From the NCBI GenBank assembly GCA_020635995.1, contig JACJYS010000001.1, positions 558,001 through 622,000 of the forward strand: a stretch of 64,000 nucleotides of DNA. The letters run 5' to 3'. The stretch is from Chitinophagales bacterium (GTDB lineage: Bacteria > Bacteroidota > Bacteroidia > Chitinophagales > UBA8649). How positions within the stretch are numbered: position 1 is the stretch's first letter; each line of letters begins with the position of its first letter. The notes below the pieces were generated by a model. The model ran no database searches, was not told the DNA's origin, and saw nothing but the letters and a program-made list of their open reading frames with translations. Below, one piece after another: positions 26,803 through 34,628 of this stretch. The translations under genes were made by a program, and so were the position numbers.

Positions 26803-26896
26803 TACTACACTAAATAAAGTTATAGGATTACCCATTTAAATCGCAAAGCAGAAATAGGGTGCGTTTAGCTGTTGTAAATTTGTATAAAAAACAGCA

Positions 26897-27003
26897 ATGA
26901 AGATTTTAAAAGGATTATCAAGAAAAGAATTTAACAGAAAATTCGGCACAGAAGATCAGTGTTTACAATACTTGTCGGAACAGAAATGGAAAGAAGGCTA
27001 TTT
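26897..27003 (+). pseudogene. IS1595-family transposase, N-terminal fragment
   Basis: ATG 26897 starts MKILKGLSRKEFNRKF, followed by a QCLQYLSEQKWKEGYF segment. This is the N-terminal helix pattern of IS1595 (ISXO2-like) transposases just before their zinc ribbon. After about 36 codons, where the first CxxC would be expected, the sequence turns into an inverted cassette-repeat end (27004-27039). The open frame then runs to 27103 by chance. No zinc ribbon, DDE domain or clear terminal inverted repeat remains. Confidence 0.65.
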
Positions 27004-27039
27004 TCTTATGGTCGGTGTTATCACCGCACCACTCTTTGA
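27004..27039 (-). repeat. Inverted right end of the cassette repeat, second copy
   Basis: On the minus strand it reads AAAGAGTGGTGCGGTG, loop, CACCGACCATAAG, matching the cassette's right end. The stem is CGGTG/CACCG. It joins directly to the broken transposase frame. Confidence 0.65.
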
Positions 27040-27109
27040 TACGCTTTGGGTTACCATAACAACAGACCAACTTTCCCCGGCTACTTCTATGATTATTATA
27101 TAAAAATCA

Positions 27110-27125
27110 TTCCCAAAATTGGGAA
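27110..27125. promoter_or_regulatory. TTCCCAA-AA-TTGGGAA palindrome
   Basis: Perfect 7-bp arms. The motif resembles operators bound by small helix-turn-helix antitoxins, but no such gene is next to it. It overlaps the end of a short open frame (GYFYDYYIKIIPKIGKT, stop) that may be a gene tail. Confidence 0.35.
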
Positions 27126-27143
27126 AACATAGAAAATATTTTC

Positions 27144-27204
27144 CGTGCTGTCAGAAGCTACCTTCTATTTGATTGTAAAAACATCAAAAAAATGCTTACA
27201 TTTG
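27144..27204 (+). repeat. Cassette repeat, copy R7 (left part)
   Basis: Has GTGCTG, the left hairpin start TCAGAAG-CTAC-CTTCT, the spacer and TACATTTG, then ends before any GTG frame. Confidence 0.6.
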
Positions 27205-27225
27205 TTTATATAATTTTTCCGTGCT

Positions 27226-27245
27226 GTCGGGTGTTTCCACCCGAC
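27226..27245 (+). repeat. GTCGGGTG/CACCCGAC hairpin
   Basis: Perfect 8-bp stem with TTTC loop, preceded by TTCCGTGCT exactly as at 25.8 kb. Confidence 0.75.
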
Positions 27246-27390
27246 ACTTGGTGTGGGCGGAGGTTTTTCTCCATAGGGTCTCTCCGAAAGGACTCTATGA
27301 ATTGTTAATGTATTTATGGCAACATTTTCTTGCCCTTTTTATTTATAAAAAGATAATCATGTCATTTATTATTACTAACTTCATGCTACC

Positions 27391-28962
27391 ATGCAAAACT
27401 ACGATTTTGATTATGTAATAATGGGTTCCGGTTTTGGCGGAAGCGTAAGTGCTCTTCGCTTAGCAGAAAAAGGCTATAAAGTATTGGTAGTAGAACGTGG
27501 CAAGTGGTATAAAAGCACTGATTTTCCTAAAACCAACTGGAATTTGCCCAAATGGCTGTGGTTTCCAAAAATTCATTTTTTTGGCATCATGAAAATTTCC
27601 ATTTTCAACCATGTTTCTGTTATTAGCGGAGCAGGTGTGGGCGGAGGTTCTTTGGTGTATGCCAATACGCTTCCCGTTCCTAAAAAAGCTTTTTATAACT
27701 CGGGTAGCTGGGCACAGCTAAAAGACTGGGAAAATGTTTTGCAACCCTACTACAAAACAGCTTTAAAAATGCTGGGAGCTACCAAAAATACTTGGCTTGG
27801 CGATAGCGATATGGTGGTAAAAGAAGTGGCTAAAAGATTGGGAAAAGAAGATAAATTTGAACCTACAAATGTTGCTGTTTATTTTGGCGAAGCAGGCAAA
27901 GAAGTCCCCGACCCGTATTTTAACGGCAAAGGACCTACCAGAACAGGTTGCACCCATTGTGGTGCCTGCATGACAGGTTGCCGATACAACGCTAAGAACA
28001 CCTTAGATAAAAACTACCTGCATTTGGCACAGCAATTAGGTGCTGAAATATGGGCAGAAAAAGAGATAATAGATGTAGTACCTTTAAGTAATAACGGCAG
28101 TGAAGGCTATGAAATTACAATTAGAACATCTACTTCTTTTATTAAAAAGAAACAGAAAATTAGAAGTAAAGGCATTATTTTTTCCGGAGGCGTAATAGGA
28201 ACGGTTAAGTTATTATTGCAATTAAAAAAGAAAGGTAGTTTGCCTAATTTATCTAATCAGTTAGGAAATTTAATACGCACTAATAATGAAGCTCTAATAC
28301 CTGTAACCAGCATAAATACAAAAGGCAAAGACTATTCTAAAGGTTTGGCAATAGGCTCAATACTACACACAGACGAAAACACACATTTAGAACCTTGTAG
28401 ATATGCTCCCGGCTCCGGGTTTTGGCGAGTATTGATGCTTCCTATGGTATCGGGAAACAATATTTTTTATAGAATAACAAAAACTATAATCAACTTTTTA
28501 AAAAAACCTGTACGCTTTATAAGACTTGTTTTTGTAAGAGATTGGGCAAAAAATTCTCCTATTATACTTTTTATGCAAACCATAGACAGCACCCTAAAAT
28601 TTTCATTAAACGGCATAGGTAGAATGAACTCAAAAGTATCTACAGGAGCAAAACCTTCGCCCTTTATTAAAGAAGCACATGATATAGCACATCAGTTTGC
28701 CGATATTATAGATGGCGAACCCACCAATCTTAGTTTAGAAACATTGTTTGGTATTCCTTCTACAGCACATATATTAGGAGGCTGTGTAATGGGAAAAACT
28801 GAAAAAGAAGGCGTTGTAAATGAGAAAAGTGAAGTTTTTGGCTATCAAAATATGCTGGTTTGCGATGGAAGTACTATCAGTGCCAACCCCGGGGTTAATC
28901 CTTCTCTTAGCATAACCGCTATAAGCGAACACGCTATGGCACAAATAATGCCATTAGATTAA
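27391..28962 (+). CDS. GMC-family FAD oxidoreductase (cholesterol-oxidase-like)
   Basis: 523 residues. The N-terminal dinucleotide fold is MGSGFGGSVSALRLAEKGY, followed by the GMC FAD-pyrophosphate loop GAGVGGGSLVYANTLP. A Cys-rich segment CTHCGACMTGC lies near residue 190, as in the long-chain oxidoreductases of this group. The C-terminal HILGGCVMG and NPGVNPSLSITAISEHA segments carry the active-site His/Asn region. It should oxidise an alcohol or hydroxy-lipid, substrate unknown. It is the first intact gene after the repeat island; the start ATG at 27391 directly precedes the FAD fold. Confidence 0.85.
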   Translation: MQNYDFDYVIMGSGFGGSVSALRLAEKGYKVLVVERGKWYKSTDFPKTNWNLPKWLWFPKIHFFGIMKISIFNHVSVISGAGVGGGSLVYANTLPVPKKAFYNSGSWAQLKDWENVLQPYYKTALKMLGATKNTWLGDSDMVVKEVAKRLGKEDKFEPTNVAVYFGEAGKEVPDPYFNGKGPTRTGCTHCGACMTGCRYNAKNTLDKNYLHLAQQLGAEIWAEKEIIDVVPLSNNGSEGYEITIRTSTSFIKKKQKIRSKGIIFSGGVIGTVKLLLQLKKKGSLPNLSNQLGNLIRTNNEALIPVTSINTKGKDYSKGLAIGSILHTDENTHLEPCRYAPGSGFWRVLMLPMVSGNNIFYRITKTIINFLKKPVRFIRLVFVRDWAKNSPIILFMQTIDSTLKFSLNGIGRMNSKVSTGAKPSPFIKEAHDIAHQFADIIDGEPTNLSLETLFGIPSTAHILGGCVMGKTEKEGVVNEKSEVFGYQNMLVCDGSTISANPGVNPSLSITAISEHAMAQIMPLD

Positions 28963-29040
28963 TACATATAGTACAATAAATATTAAGTGATTTCTAAACA
29001 GAATAAAGGATAAATAGCTCCTAATTTCATCAAAAAGACT

Positions 29041-29048
29041 TATCTTTG
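29041..29048 (+). promoter_or_regulatory. -7 box, leaderless arrangement
   Basis: TATCTTTG matches TAnnTTTG and is followed by CATT and then the GTG start at 29053. With a start point about 5 bases after the box, the transcript would begin at the start codon. The paralogue at 53450 has the same layout. Confidence 0.5.
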
Positions 29049-29052
29049 CATT

Positions 29053-29427
29053 GTGAAAAGAGCATTTGCCATTTTATCCTTATTTGCAATTGTTTCTGCT
29101 AATTTATACCAGATAACACTTATTGGTATATACAATATTGAGAAAGAGTATATCACTAAAGTTTTTTGTGTAAATAAAGACAAGCCCGAGCTAAAATGTA
29201 ATGGAAAATGCCATTTAAAAAAGAATTTAGCCAATGCTGAAGAAAAGCAACACGACAACAAAAACACCAATAACGAAATTCAAATAATTAGTCCCGTTTT
29301 TTGGGAGCAAACAGAAATACAAATGCCACAATCAAGTGTGGCAAAAACAGCATATACTGGCTCTAAGATTTTAATGCTTAAAGATGCCTACCGCTACACC
29401 ACATTAGATCCTCCACGCTACAGTTAA
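29053..29427 (+). CDS. Small Cys/His-motif membrane or exported protein (paralogue A)
   Basis: 124 residues from a GTG start. A hydrophobic N-terminus (residues ~4-27) acts as an anchor or signal. It is followed by the motif FCVNKDKPELKCNGKCHL with Cys39, Cys49, Cys53 and His54, then a charged region and a C-terminal LDPP. The paralogue at 53079-53450 has the same motif at the same residue numbers. Cys and His in this spacing could bind copper or another soft metal; this is inference. It heads a run with a CDACACTS-type barrel protein and a DUF4625-like lipoprotein. Confidence 0.7.
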   Translation: MKRAFAILSLFAIVSANLYQITLIGIYNIEKEYITKVFCVNKDKPELKCNGKCHLKKNLANAEEKQHDNKNTNNEIQIISPVFWEQTEIQMPQSSVAKTAYTGSKILMLKDAYRYTTLDPPRYS

Positions 29428-29442
29428 TTGTACTTTAAAGGT

Positions 29443-29528
29443 ATTCTAAAAAATCATGTTTTAATTTTCTATCCATAAAAAAGAGGACTATTTTGAAGGT
29501 TAATACATGCTGTAAAGTTTTTTAGAAT
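29443..29528. promoter_or_regulatory. Long-range 11-bp inverted repeat in the intergenic leader
   Basis: ATTCTAAAAAA (29443-29453) and TTTTTTAGAAT (29518-29528) are perfect complements across 64 bases, between the Cys/His protein gene and the barrel gene. It could fold into an RNA stem that ends transcription or controls the downstream start. Confidence 0.4.
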
Positions 29529-29566
29529 CAAAAAAATCAATTAATTAAAAATTAAATTTTAAACTT

Positions 29567-30478
29567 ATGATTAAGCATTTTCTTGCTTTAATATTAAGTC
29601 TAAGTGTGGGATATAGTGCTTTTGCGTGCGATGCATGTGCTTGTACCAGTATGAACACTTTAGACGGACAGTTGCTACCAAGCAATAAAACTTTTTTTGG
29701 AACAAGTTTGGGTTTTGCCCACCAGCTTGATGCTTCAAAAAGTAAAATAAGCAATCTTTCTTACAATGTATTTGTGGCATATAGCTTTGCTAAAAGATTT
29801 CAAATAATGGGCAATTTACCTTTTCAGCATACTATAACAAACTATAAAAATGGCGACAGAAAAGCTCAATTAGGGTTGGGAGATGCCACTTTGCTATTTA
29901 GTGTTATGGCATACAGCACACCTAAGGATAAAGAGAAACCAAGCAAAAGTACCCTTATATTTCGGGTGGGTGCAAAATTTCCAACAGGATACTACGATAA
30001 TACGGGTAGTGATTTTAATTTGGGAACAAAAAGCTATGATGTTTTGCTCTCCTCACAGTATATTTTTGAGAAAAACAAACAAGGTTTTAATGCCAGCTTT
30101 AACAGCAGAATAAACACTACTAATAAGTATAATTACAAATATGGACATCAGTTTAATTTTAGCACTTTTTATTTTATAAAAAGAGAGTTTAAAAAGAACT
30201 CTTACATGCCTTTTGCAGGGGTAAACTATGAGTATATAACTAAGGATAAAAGCAATGGATACCTCAGAAATTTAACCGGAGGTACAGGCGTATATGGTTT
30301 TGGTGGTTTGCAATGGAATTATAATGATAAATTTAGTTTTTACCTAAAAGGAGAACTACCTTTTACACAAAACTACCTAAGTACTGAAGGTGAAATATAC
30401 ACCAATTTTAGAGGGCAACTACAAATTAACTACTTTATAAAAACGAAACAAAAAATTAAAAAATCTTTTAAATTATAA
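29567..30478 (+). CDS. Outer-membrane beta-barrel protein with N-terminal CDACAC motif
   Basis: 303 residues. The signal peptide ends SAFA and the mature protein begins CDACACTS, giving three Cys within six residues. The rest alternates like a barrel, with many Phe/Tyr/Gly strands (FFGTSLGFAHQLDA, KFPTGYYDNTGSDF), similar to the transporter/MetA-pathway type outer-membrane proteins. The clustered Cys at the mature end suggests metal binding. It lies between the Cys/His small protein and a His/Met-containing lipoprotein on the same strand, so a shared metal role is likely but not shown. Confidence 0.7.
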   Translation: MIKHFLALILSLSVGYSAFACDACACTSMNTLDGQLLPSNKTFFGTSLGFAHQLDASKSKISNLSYNVFVAYSFAKRFQIMGNLPFQHTITNYKNGDRKAQLGLGDATLLFSVMAYSTPKDKEKPSKSTLIFRVGAKFPTGYYDNTGSDFNLGTKSYDVLLSSQYIFEKNKQGFNASFNSRINTTNKYNYKYGHQFNFSTFYFIKREFKKNSYMPFAGVNYEYITKDKSNGYLRNLTGGTGVYGFGGLQWNYNDKFSFYLKGELPFTQNYLSTEGEIYTNFRGQLQINYFIKTKQKIKKSFKL

Positions 30479-30482
30479 CACA

Positions 30483-30899
30483 GTGAAAAAATATAAATTA
30501 AGCCTATTATTAGTATGTTTTTTAACAGCAAATATTTTATTAACTGCCTGCAATGAAGACACTAATAACGAACAGGATACGGAAGCTCCTGCCATAAGCA
30601 TAAGTTCTCCCACAGCAACAGAAACTTATGTAAGTGGCGACACCTTGCAAATAACAGCTTTGATAACTGACAATGACCAACTACATGACTTGGGTGCCAC
30701 GCTAACAAGAACACACAATGATGAAACGGTAGAGGTTTGGACATACAGCAATCATTCTCATGGAAATACATACAACATGAGGGAAACGTATGTGATAGAA
30801 GTGCCGGGAATGCACAATGATTTTGAGTTAACTATTTGGGCAGACGACCATAATGGAAATATGGGTAGCAAAACCGTAAGTTTTCATGTGATGGAGTAA
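30483..30899 (+). CDS. DUF4625-like lipoprotein
   Basis: 138 residues from a GTG start, five bases after the barrel gene. The lipoprotein signal ends LLTAC (Cys22). The mature domain is an Ig-like beta sandwich (APAISISSPTATETYVSGDTL) with several His and Met: YSNHSHGNTYNM, VPGMHNDFEL, WADDHNGNMG and a final FHVME. This resembles DUF4625 lipoproteins. The His/Met spacing supports metal binding. Last gene of the 29053-30899 run; a palindromic repeat follows at 30909. Confidence 0.7.
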   Translation: MKKYKLSLLLVCFLTANILLTACNEDTNNEQDTEAPAISISSPTATETYVSGDTLQITALITDNDQLHDLGATLTRTHNDETVEVWTYSNHSHGNTYNMRETYVIEVPGMHNDFELTIWADDHNGNMGSKTVSFHVME

Positions 30900-30908
30900 A
30901 TATATTTC

Positions 30909-30938
30909 AATTAAAAATAGTTTAAACTATTTTTAATT
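30909..30938. repeat. 30-nt perfect palindrome (variant of the ATAGTTTAAACTAT family)
   Basis: AATTAAAAATAGTTT and its exact complement. The core ATAGTTTAAACTAT equals the 23955 copy. It lies 10 bases after the DUF4625-like gene and may terminate it. Confidence 0.7.
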
Positions 30939-31010
30939 CTCAAAAACTCTTACCGTAAATACAATGCGTTTTGCTTTAGTATCTTTGTGTTGAAATAAAA
31001 AACATATATA

Positions 31011-34000
31011 ATGCATAAGGCGTCATTTTCATTTACAGAAGAATACAACAAACTCAATAAAGCTCAAAAACAAGCTGTAGAAACTACCGAAGGACCTGTT
31101 TTAGTGGTGGCAGGACCGGGCACGGGAAAAACCCAAATATTGGCAGCCAGAGTTGGCAATATTTTAGACAAAGGCTTAGCTCATGCCGAAAATATTTTGT
31201 GCCTAACTTTTACCGATGCCGGAGTTACCGCCATGCGTAAGCGTTTAATAAAATTTATAGGTACAGAAGCTTACAAAGTAAACATTCATACTTTTCACAG
31301 TTTTTGCAATAAAGTAATACAAGATTATCCCGATGTTTTTGGTTTTGGAGATATGGAACCACTCTCTGAACTTGAAGAAGTAGAACTTTTTGAGCAATTG
31401 ATAGACAATTTTGAAGACACCAACCCACTTAAAAGATGGCGTGGCGATGTTTATTATGACTCAAAAAGATTAAAAGCACTTTTCAGTTTTATGAAAAATG
31501 AAAATTTTAGTGCTATTGATATAGAAAAAGCAGTAGTTAAATATTTAGAGGAGCTACCAACAAAAGAAGGATTTTTTTATAAAAGAAAATATAAAGAATT
31601 TAATGCTGGCGACCCAAACATAAGCAAAATAAATGCCGAAAAAGAAAAATTAGAACTAACCGTAGCTGCCGCCAAACAGTTTAACAACTACCAAGAACTT
31701 AAACGCAAAGCAAATCGCTATGATTTTACCGATATGATAACCAATGTGCTACTTGCTTTTAAAGAAAATGAATGGTTACTCAGTACTTATCAAGAGCAAT
31801 TTCAGTATTTTTTAGTAGATGAATATCAAGATACCAATGGTTCTCAAAATGCAATACTTGAGGCATTATATAGCTACTGGGACAATCCAAATGTTTTTGT
31901 AGTAGGAGATGATGACCAAAGTATTTTTAGATTTCAAGGGGCAAACCTTGAAAATATAATGCACTTTTATAATGCTACTATAGCAAAACTGCCTGCTAAA
32001 GAGCAAGAAAAAAGAATTATAGTTTTAAAACAAAACTATCGTTCTACGCAAAATATTTTAGAAATAGCAAAAGATAGTATTAACGAAAACAATGGGCGGT
32101 TAATTAATAAAATAAAAACTATTGCTTTAGATAAGAATATAGAAGCAGCTGGCGAAGTAGAAAAAAAGCCTCACGGTTTGCCCAAAATAGTAAGCTACCC
32201 AAATGCCAGCCACGAAACTGCCGATATTGCCAATAAAATAAAAACACTGAAAGAAAGCGGCATTCCTTTAAAAAACATAGGCGTTTTATACCTTCAACAT
32301 CAGCAGTCAGAAGATTTGCAGCAATGCTTAAACCAATTAAATATTCCTTTTAACACTAAAAGAAAGGTTAATATTTTAAATGAGCCTTTTACCAATATGC
32401 TATTGAATATACTAAGATATTTAGAAGGCGAACATAAAATAGCTCACAGTAGAGAAGATTTACTTTTTGATATGCTTAATTATCCATTTTTCAGTTTAAA
32501 ACCTATAGAAGTATCCCGACTAAGTTTTGAATTAAGAGAAAGCAGATATTCTACGCCAAAAACTACGTGGAGAGAAGCTCTATTTTTAAATAACAATGTA
32601 TTTTCTGAAAGTGCCATAAATGAGTTTAATAATGTAGCAACATTAATAGATAAATGGCTGAAAAATATGCTAACCCTACCATTGCAATTATTATTTCAAG
32701 AAATAATAGATGATTTAAAAGTAGTAGAATATATAGAAAACAGCCCCAATAAAGTTTGGCTTTTGCAAGAGCTAAAAACCTTATTTGATTTTATAAAAGC
32801 AGAAAATCATAAGCATTTAAACTGCACTATTAATCAATTTTTAAACACTATTGATTTACATATAAATTATAACATAAGCATTCCTTACGTTAAATCTACT
32901 TATGCAGAAGATGCCGTACAGTTTAACACCATACACGGAGCGAAGGGATTAGAATATGAGCAGGTATTTGTGCTGGGCTGTATAGATAGCAAATGGGAAA
33001 AGAAAAAAGGAGGTAATAGTGGTTTTAAACTCCCGGAAGGTATTTTTGAAACCATAGATAAAGAAGAAGCCACAGAAGATTTAAGACGGTTATTTTTTGT
33101 AGCCATAACAAGAGCCGAAAAAGATTTGCAAATAAGCTACTATACGCATGATGAAAACGGCAAAGAGCTAATGCCTACTCAACTAATAACCGAAATAGCT
33201 GACAATGAAAATATAACTTTTGAAGAAGTACAGCTAAGTGAAAACGAAATAATGCAATACACTATATATCAGTTGCGACCAGAAATTATAAAACCGGAAT
33301 TGCTTGAAGAAAATATGCTTAAAAGCGTGCTGGAAAACTATAAAATGAGTGTAACGCATTTAAACAATTATTTAAACTGCCCATTAAAATTTTATTATCA
33401 TAATTTTATAAGAATACCACAAGCCAAAAATCAGTATATAGCCTTTGGTAGTGCGGTGCACAATGCTATAGAAAAATTATTTTTAGCTATGAAAGAAAAT
33501 GATAAAACCTTTCCTTCATTAGAAGATTTTATTGAGCTGGGAATTAAAGAATTATTTAAAGAGCAAGATAGTTTTACTCAAAAACAATACGAAAAATACA
33601 AAGACTATATTAAAGTATTTTTTAAAGATTACTACAATAACTATATAGATAGCTGGCATAAAAATGTTTCTTTAGAAAAAAATATGGAAGGCGTGTATAA
33701 AGGAATAGAACTGCGAGGGAAAATTGATAAAATTGAATATTTAGACTATTCTAAAGTAAATATTATAGATTATAAAACAGGGAAGTTTGACAGTAAAAAG
33801 AAAGCTAAATTTAAACGCCCCAGCAACGAGCCAAAAAATCCTGAAAACCCCACTTATGAAGAAATGTATGGTGGCGATTATTGGCGGCAAGCTGTATTTT
33901 ACAAAATTTTATTAGAAACCAATAAAGATTTGAATAAACAAACCTGGAATTTAGCTCATGTGGTTTTTGATTTTGTAGAACCCAATGCAAAAGACGGTTC

Positions 34001-34169
34001 TTTTCATATAGAGCCTGTAGAAATAAGTACAGAGGATATTAATATAGTGAAGCACCAAATAGAAGATGCTTGGCAAAATATACAAGCCTTAAATTTTGAA
34101 GGTTGCAAAAAAGAAGATTGTTCTTTTTGTAATGGAGAAATGGAAAAACTAACAGAAGATGAGGTATAG
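31011..34169 (+). CDS. UvrD-like helicase fused to PD-(D/E)XK nuclease (RecB/AddB-type)
   Basis: 1052 residues. SF1A helicase motifs in order: Walker A AGPGTGKT (34-41), VDEYQDTN, GDDDQSIFRFQGA, QNYRST, TIHGAKGLEYEQVFV and RRLFFVAITRAEK. The C-terminal ~280 residues hold a RecB-family nuclease core (ELRGKIDKIEYLDY, IIDYKTGK). Cys residues in LNCPLKF and in KKEDCSFC match the four-Cys iron-sulfur staple of AddB-type nucleases. It probably processes DNA ends for repair or degrades foreign DNA. It is a stand-alone gene; no AddA/B partner is adjacent. A strong terminator follows. Confidence 0.88.
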   Translation: MHKASFSFTEEYNKLNKAQKQAVETTEGPVLVVAGPGTGKTQILAARVGNILDKGLAHAENILCLTFTDAGVTAMRKRLIKFIGTEAYKVNIHTFHSFCNKVIQDYPDVFGFGDMEPLSELEEVELFEQLIDNFEDTNPLKRWRGDVYYDSKRLKALFSFMKNENFSAIDIEKAVVKYLEELPTKEGFFYKRKYKEFNAGDPNISKINAEKEKLELTVAAAKQFNNYQELKRKANRYDFTDMITNVLLAFKENEWLLSTYQEQFQYFLVDEYQDTNGSQNAILEALYSYWDNPNVFVVGDDDQSIFRFQGANLENIMHFYNATIAKLPAKEQEKRIIVLKQNYRSTQNILEIAKDSINENNGRLINKIKTIALDKNIEAAGEVEKKPHGLPKIVSYPNASHETADIANKIKTLKESGIPLKNIGVLYLQHQQSEDLQQCLNQLNIPFNTKRKVNILNEPFTNMLLNILRYLEGEHKIAHSREDLLFDMLNYPFFSLKPIEVSRLSFELRESRYSTPKTTWREALFLNNNVFSESAINEFNNVATLIDKWLKNMLTLPLQLLFQEIIDDLKVVEYIENSPNKVWLLQELKTLFDFIKAENHKHLNCTINQFLNTIDLHINYNISIPYVKSTYAEDAVQFNTIHGAKGLEYEQVFVLGCIDSKWEKKKGGNSGFKLPEGIFETIDKEEATEDLRRLFFVAITRAEKDLQISYYTHDENGKELMPTQLITEIADNENITFEEVQLSENEIMQYTIYQLRPEIIKPELLEENMLKSVLENYKMSVTHLNNYLNCPLKFYYHNFIRIPQAKNQYIAFGSAVHNAIEKLFLAMKENDKTFPSLEDFIELGIKELFKEQDSFTQKQYEKYKDYIKVFFKDYYNNYIDSWHKNVSLEKNMEGVYKGIELRGKIDKIEYLDYSKVNIIDYKTGKFDSKKKAKFKRPSNEPKNPENPTYEEMYGGDYWRQAVFYKILLETNKDLNKQTWNLAHVVFDFVEPNAKDGSFHIEPVEISTEDINIVKHQIEDAWQNIQALNFEGCKKEDCSFCNGEMEKLTEDEV

Positions 34170-34176
34170 AAAATAA

Positions 34177-34202
34177 AAAAGGCTACATTGCTGTAGCCTT
34201 TT
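34177..34202. terminator. Intrinsic terminator after the helicase-nuclease
   Basis: 11-bp stem AAAAGGCTACA/TGTAGCCTTTT with loop TTGC. It could also serve the convergent ArsR-type gene. Confidence 0.85.
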
Positions 34203-34249
34203 AGGGTTAAAAAATTTGTTTGTTAAATGTTATAAAAAATGCTTTATTG

Positions 34250-34591
34250 TTACGCTAATTTTTCAATTAAAGCAGAAGCAGAACTAAATCTCTCCTTATT
34301 TAATTTGTAATGGATAAATTTTCCATCACGTTTAGTGCTAACAAAGCCGGCATTTCTTAAAATAGCTAAATGTTGAGATGCAACAGACTGCTCAGTTCTT
34401 AACTTAACATAAATGTCTGTTACCACCATTTCGCCATTGGCTTCTAACAAATCAATAATTTTCTTTCTTAAAGGATGGTTTATTGCTCTTACTGCTAAAG
34501 CAGCACTTTGCAAAATTCCGCCTTTAATAACGATTTCTTCTTTGCCGTTTTTTAATACTATATCGGCAATTTTTTTTGTACTGTATCCCAT
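34250..34591 (-). CDS. ArsR-family winged-helix regulator
   Basis: 113 residues. The winged-helix domain spans ~30-105: NHPLRKKIIDLLEANGEMVV, then the recognition helix SVASQHLAILRNAGFV and the wing TKRDGKFIHYKL. No Cys pair typical of metal-sensing ArsR is present, so the signal is probably not an oxidised thiol or arsenic-type ligand at alpha3. It stands alone between tsaB (same strand) and the convergent helicase. Target genes are unknown. Confidence 0.85.
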   Translation of the reverse strand: MGYSTKKIADIVLKNGKEEIVIKGGILQSAALAVRAINHPLRKKIIDLLEANGEMVVTDIYVKLRTEQSVASQHLAILRNAGFVSTKRDGKFIHYKLNKERFSSASALIEKLA

Positions 34592-34628
34592 TCTTTTAAA
34601 TTTTGTTTTATTCTTTATTCCAACAATA

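Larger units (their letters stand above)
26721..27390. other. Non-coding interval with transposase fragment and repeats
   Basis: 670 bases without an intact gene. It holds the CTGTCCGTA repeats, an IS1595-type fragment (26897-27003), an inverted cassette end, a TTCCCAA palindrome, repeat R7, a GTCGGGTG hairpin, and a CATAGGGTC/GACTCTATG stem near 27270-27300. Confidence 0.6.

Noticed and set aside
25741..27245. Possible CRISPR array from repeated hairpins
   Set aside because: Repeat spacing and length are irregular, units differ and no cas genes are present.
27236..27262. Sixteen-base match GGTGTGGGCGGAGGTT to the GMC gene at 27.64 kb
   Set aside because: It is short and matches a Gly-rich codon run; chance is likely.
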